Source: Hyphomicrobium sp. LHD-15 (GTDB taxonomy: Bacteria; Pseudomonadota; Alphaproteobacteria; Rhizobiales; Hyphomicrobiaceae). From it: 64,000 bases of DNA. Numbering within the stretch: position 1 is the stretch's first letter; every line of letters starts with the position of its first letter. The stretch is taken from positions 124,001 to 188,000 of the forward strand of contig NZ_JAVIFT010000002.1 in assembly GCF_031157355.1 (NCBI RefSeq), given 5' to 3'. A program made the translations under genes and the position numbers. This document shows positions 61,912-64,000 of the stretch, in pieces. The notes beneath the pieces are model-generated. The model was not told the DNA's origin. It saw only the letters and a program-made list of their open reading frames with translations, and searched no databases.

Positions 61912-62880
61912 CTATTCGGCGGCGTCGTGGATGGCGCGGGCCTTGGCCGCCGCCGTCGGCGATTGGGCCGGCTTGCGACTCAGATCCTGCACACCCTGGC
62001 CAGGCTTGTAGCGCCACGGCAGGGTGACTTGCTCAAGGTAGCCTTTCGGGAACTGCGGGATCTCGTCGATCCCCATGTCGCCGGCTGTGATCGGACGCGG
62101 CGGCTCGGGATGGAACGTGCCGAGCATGCGGTCCCAGATATTGAAGAACAGGCCGAAGTTGCAGTCGCCTTCGGTGCCCCAGTTGACGTGGTGCAGGTGG
62201 TGGATCTGTCCGATCGCAAGGTGATTGCGCAGCGGTCCCAAGGCATAGGCCACATTCGAGTGCTGCACGATGAGCTGAATAGAAATCACGAAACCGAGCA
62301 GAAGAGCGACTTGCATCGGCATGCCGGCGATCGCCAATGGTCCGGTTGCCAGGATCATGTCGATGGCTTGGTGGAGGGGATGGCGTACGAGGCCGTTAAA
62401 GCCGTACAGCCGGTCGACGCCGTGATGGACCGCATGCAGGCGCCAAAGCATCGGAAAGCGGTGGCTCAGGTAGTGAAGGTACATCAGGCCGAAATCGGCG
62501 AGAACAACGGCCAAGGCCAACTGGCCAAGCACGGGCCAATCGCGGGGCCAGATGCCGGCATTAAGGCCGCCGGAGAACAGCCACCCGAGCAGCGGAATCG
62601 CGAGCACGCCGTTCGCGCTTTGAATTTCGTAGACCAGAACGTGGATGAGGTTGGTTTTGTCGTCGCCGTGCGGGTCATTCCATTCGGCGTACCAGGGCAA
62701 CACGCGCTCGGCGAAGAACGCGGTGCTGAAAGCAACGATCAATAGCGCGACGATAGTGGCGGCGATCGCGATGTGCGACTGGAAGGTCGTTACGGCGTAA
62801 TAAGCCGCGCCGTTCAATCCGATCAGCATGAAAGGTAGATAGCCGAAGCGGACCGCGTTGCGCAGAAGTCCCGACGTCAT
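61912..62880 (-). CDS. Sterol desaturase / fatty acid hydroxylase family membrane protein
   Basis: A 322-residue membrane di-iron oxygenase. The ATG at 62880 follows GAGG at 5 bases. The histidine boxes are complete: HYLSHR, HAVHHG and HLHHVNWG, with another His in RHPLHQAID. Four to five membrane segments surround them. Bacterial members hydroxylate or desaturate lipids such as carotenoids, fatty acids or hopanoids; no pathway genes are adjacent, so the substrate is open. The C-terminal tail (SRKPAQSPTAAAKARAIHD) is disordered. Confidence 0.88.
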   Translation of the reverse strand: MTSGLLRNAVRFGYLPFMLIGLNGAAYYAVTTFQSHIAIAATIVALLIVAFSTAFFAERVLPWYAEWNDPHGDDKTNLIHVLVYEIQSANGVLAIPLLGWLFSGGLNAGIWPRDWPVLGQLALAVVLADFGLMYLHYLSHRFPMLWRLHAVHHGVDRLYGFNGLVRHPLHQAIDMILATGPLAIAGMPMQVALLLGFVISIQLIVQHSNVAYALGPLRNHLAIGQIHHLHHVNWGTEGDCNFGLFFNIWDRMLGTFHPEPPRPITAGDMGIDEIPQFPKGYLEQVTLPWRYKPGQGVQDLSRKPAQSPTAAAKARAIHDAAE

Positions 62881-63013
62881 GAACACCTCGATCTTGAAAC
62901 TTTCGATGTTTTCATACGCTTGGAGCACCTAGTGATGCTTGTGTGAAGTCTAGCTTTGGTAAACTCGGATTTCACAGCATTTTTTATTACTTCGTCGGTA
63001 AGGAAGCTTGATC

Positions 63014-64000
63014 TCACTCAACGACGCGGAAATTGGAGACAAGGCGCCGCAGCTCCGCTGCAACCGTGACGGGCAGGGCGCACTGAGGACCGAGGCAGGC
63101 GTATACCGCTGATTTTCCGTCGACTGTCGATTTTCCACGCACCGCCGGCGGACCTGCCTCGTCTACGCGTCCGTTAACTTGTATCTCCACGGCTCCCGGC
63201 ACCGAAAGTCCGTGCAGCACACTTTGCAAATCAGTTTCATGTTCGTCCTTACCCCTTACTAGTACAAGGAGTTGCGGCGACAAGAGATCTATTGCCGCGG
63301 ACAGAAGTCCGGTGTGCCCTGCGAGATTGCGGGCAATATCTCCCGAGAAAGCCCGCATAATTTCTTCAGCGCGTTGGGCGTAACGCGCGTCTCCGCTGAG
63401 GGTTCCCAGAACGCAGAGGTTGGACATCATCGTTGCGTTCGCCGACGGGGTGGCGTCGTCGTGCGCGGACTTCAAGCGCACGATCACGTCGCGGGTGTCG
63501 TCGGCCGCCGTGAAGTAACCGCCTGATGACGATCCCGCCCAGTAGTGTGCATCGAGCACGCTCTCCCAGGTGACGGCCTGGTTCAGGTACGCGATTTCAC
63601 CGGTCGCCTGATAGAGACGGAGGGCTGCCCAGATCATGTTCGCGTAATCGGTGGCGGTGCCGGGTGAGTGACCGGTGCCATTACGTACCGAGTGAATGAG
63701 CCGACCGGAGACGGTCATCTTTTGCTCGACGAAGGTGAAGGCTCGACGTGCCATCGTCACCCAGGATGCATGATCGAACACGCTGCCTGCACGGGCGAGC
63801 GCTCCGATCATCAACCCGTTCCAATCGGCGAGCACCTTGTCGTCCCAGCCGGGGCGGACGCGTCTGGCGCGTGCTTTCAGCAGCTTGGCCCTGAGCCCTG
63901 CAAGGCGGGTTTCGTCCTCGGCAGGCGGGAGACCGTCCCACTTGAGCCGGTTCAGAATGGTGTGGCCTTCCCAGTTTCCGTCTGGGCTCACGTCGTAAGC
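63014..64000 (-). CDS. YyaL/SPATA20-type thioredoxin-domain protein, C-terminal part
   Basis: At least 328 C-terminal residues of a YyaL-family protein (DUF255 thioredoxin domain plus an (alpha/alpha)6-barrel); the N-terminal thioredoxin-like domain lies beyond base 64000. The barrel signatures are WDDKVLADWNGLMIGALARA, TATDYANMIWAALRLYQATG, SSSGGYFTAADDT and PSANATMMSNLCVLG. The last 60 residues form the CLGPQCALPV segment typical of the family end. Function is unknown, though homologues are broadly conserved. It runs in from the right edge. Confidence 0.9.
   Translation of the reverse strand, partial: AYDVSPDGNWEGHTILNRLKWDGLPPAEDETRLAGLRAKLLKARARRVRPGWDDKVLADWNGLMIGALARAGSVFDHASWVTMARRAFTFVEQKMTVSGRLIHSVRNGTGHSPGTATDYANMIWAALRLYQATGEIAYLNQAVTWESVLDAHYWAGSSSGGYFTAADDTRDVIVRLKSAHDDATPSANATMMSNLCVLGTLSGDARYAQRAEEIMRAFSGDIARNLAGHTGLLSAAIDLLSPQLLVLVRGKDEHETDLQSVLHGLSVPGAVEIQVNGRVDEAGPPAVRGKSTVDGKSAVYACLGPQCALPVTVAAELRRLVSNFRVVE

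Overview
The window looks like a chromosomal segment of an alphaproteobacterium, most likely of the order Hyphomicrobiales (Rhizobiales), perhaps near Hyphomicrobium. The evidence is high GC content with strong G/C third-position bias, the order Suv3-like helicase - S4 protein - fdxA - carD, the mutS-glnD pair, ornithine-lipid acyltransferase OlsB, and the block dnaQ-coaE-aroE-maf-ppsR | hemE-hemJ-rho that flanks the chromosomal origin in this class. The genus is not certain. I see no insertion sequence, prophage or CRISPR array.

Layout. 0-6.4 kb: the end of sdhA, a phosphate-type sensor kinase (phoR) divergent from a class I PPK2 polyphosphate kinase, a small RTX-like protein and a secreted, catalytically altered nuclease-fold protein. 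6.4-13.3 kb: a leftward group (Suv3-like helicase, S4 RNA-binding protein, FdxA, CarD with a long histone-H1-like tail) and a DUF3108 exported protein. 13.5-18 kb: rpmB with a clear promoter, a quinone/VOC pair divergent from an HxlR regulator with a perfect inverted repeat between them, and a miniature PAS chemoreceptor-like protein. 18.1-22.5 kb: an RND efflux adaptor and pump. 22.5-26.7 kb: four rightward genes for exported proteins, namely a small C-x14-C protein, two tandem glycine-rich ISTP(F/W)GG-repeat proteins and a caspase-like protease. 27-33.6 kb: acyltransferase, reductase, tRNA-Arg, polA and an atypical trypsin-like gene.

33.6-44.6 kb: glnD, mutS, olsB, Trm112, LON-domain protein, CnoX, tRNA-Gly, an orphan ParA and an exported V/P/R-rich protein. 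44.8-52.6 kb: a lemA-TPM-TPM module, a quinone reductase, an RNA methyltransferase, an IalB-like protein, the timA-mltA-smr operon and secB. 52.6-60 kb: the origin neighbourhood. The 412-bp gap between ppsR and hemE carries two DnaA-box-like 9-mers and an AT-rich stretch, and genes diverge from it, so I interpret it as oriC. 60-64 kb: a soluble double-PAS chemoreceptor resembling BdlA, a sterol-desaturase-family protein and the C-terminal part of a YyaL-type protein.

Most of the window is housekeeping DNA. The part that looks least described is the exported caspase / ISTPFGG-repeat cluster at 22.5-26.7 kb. Its members share C-terminal motifs, a duplicated 5' leader and GTG starts, which suggests a co-functioning secreted or surface system with its own protease. 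That function is inference.
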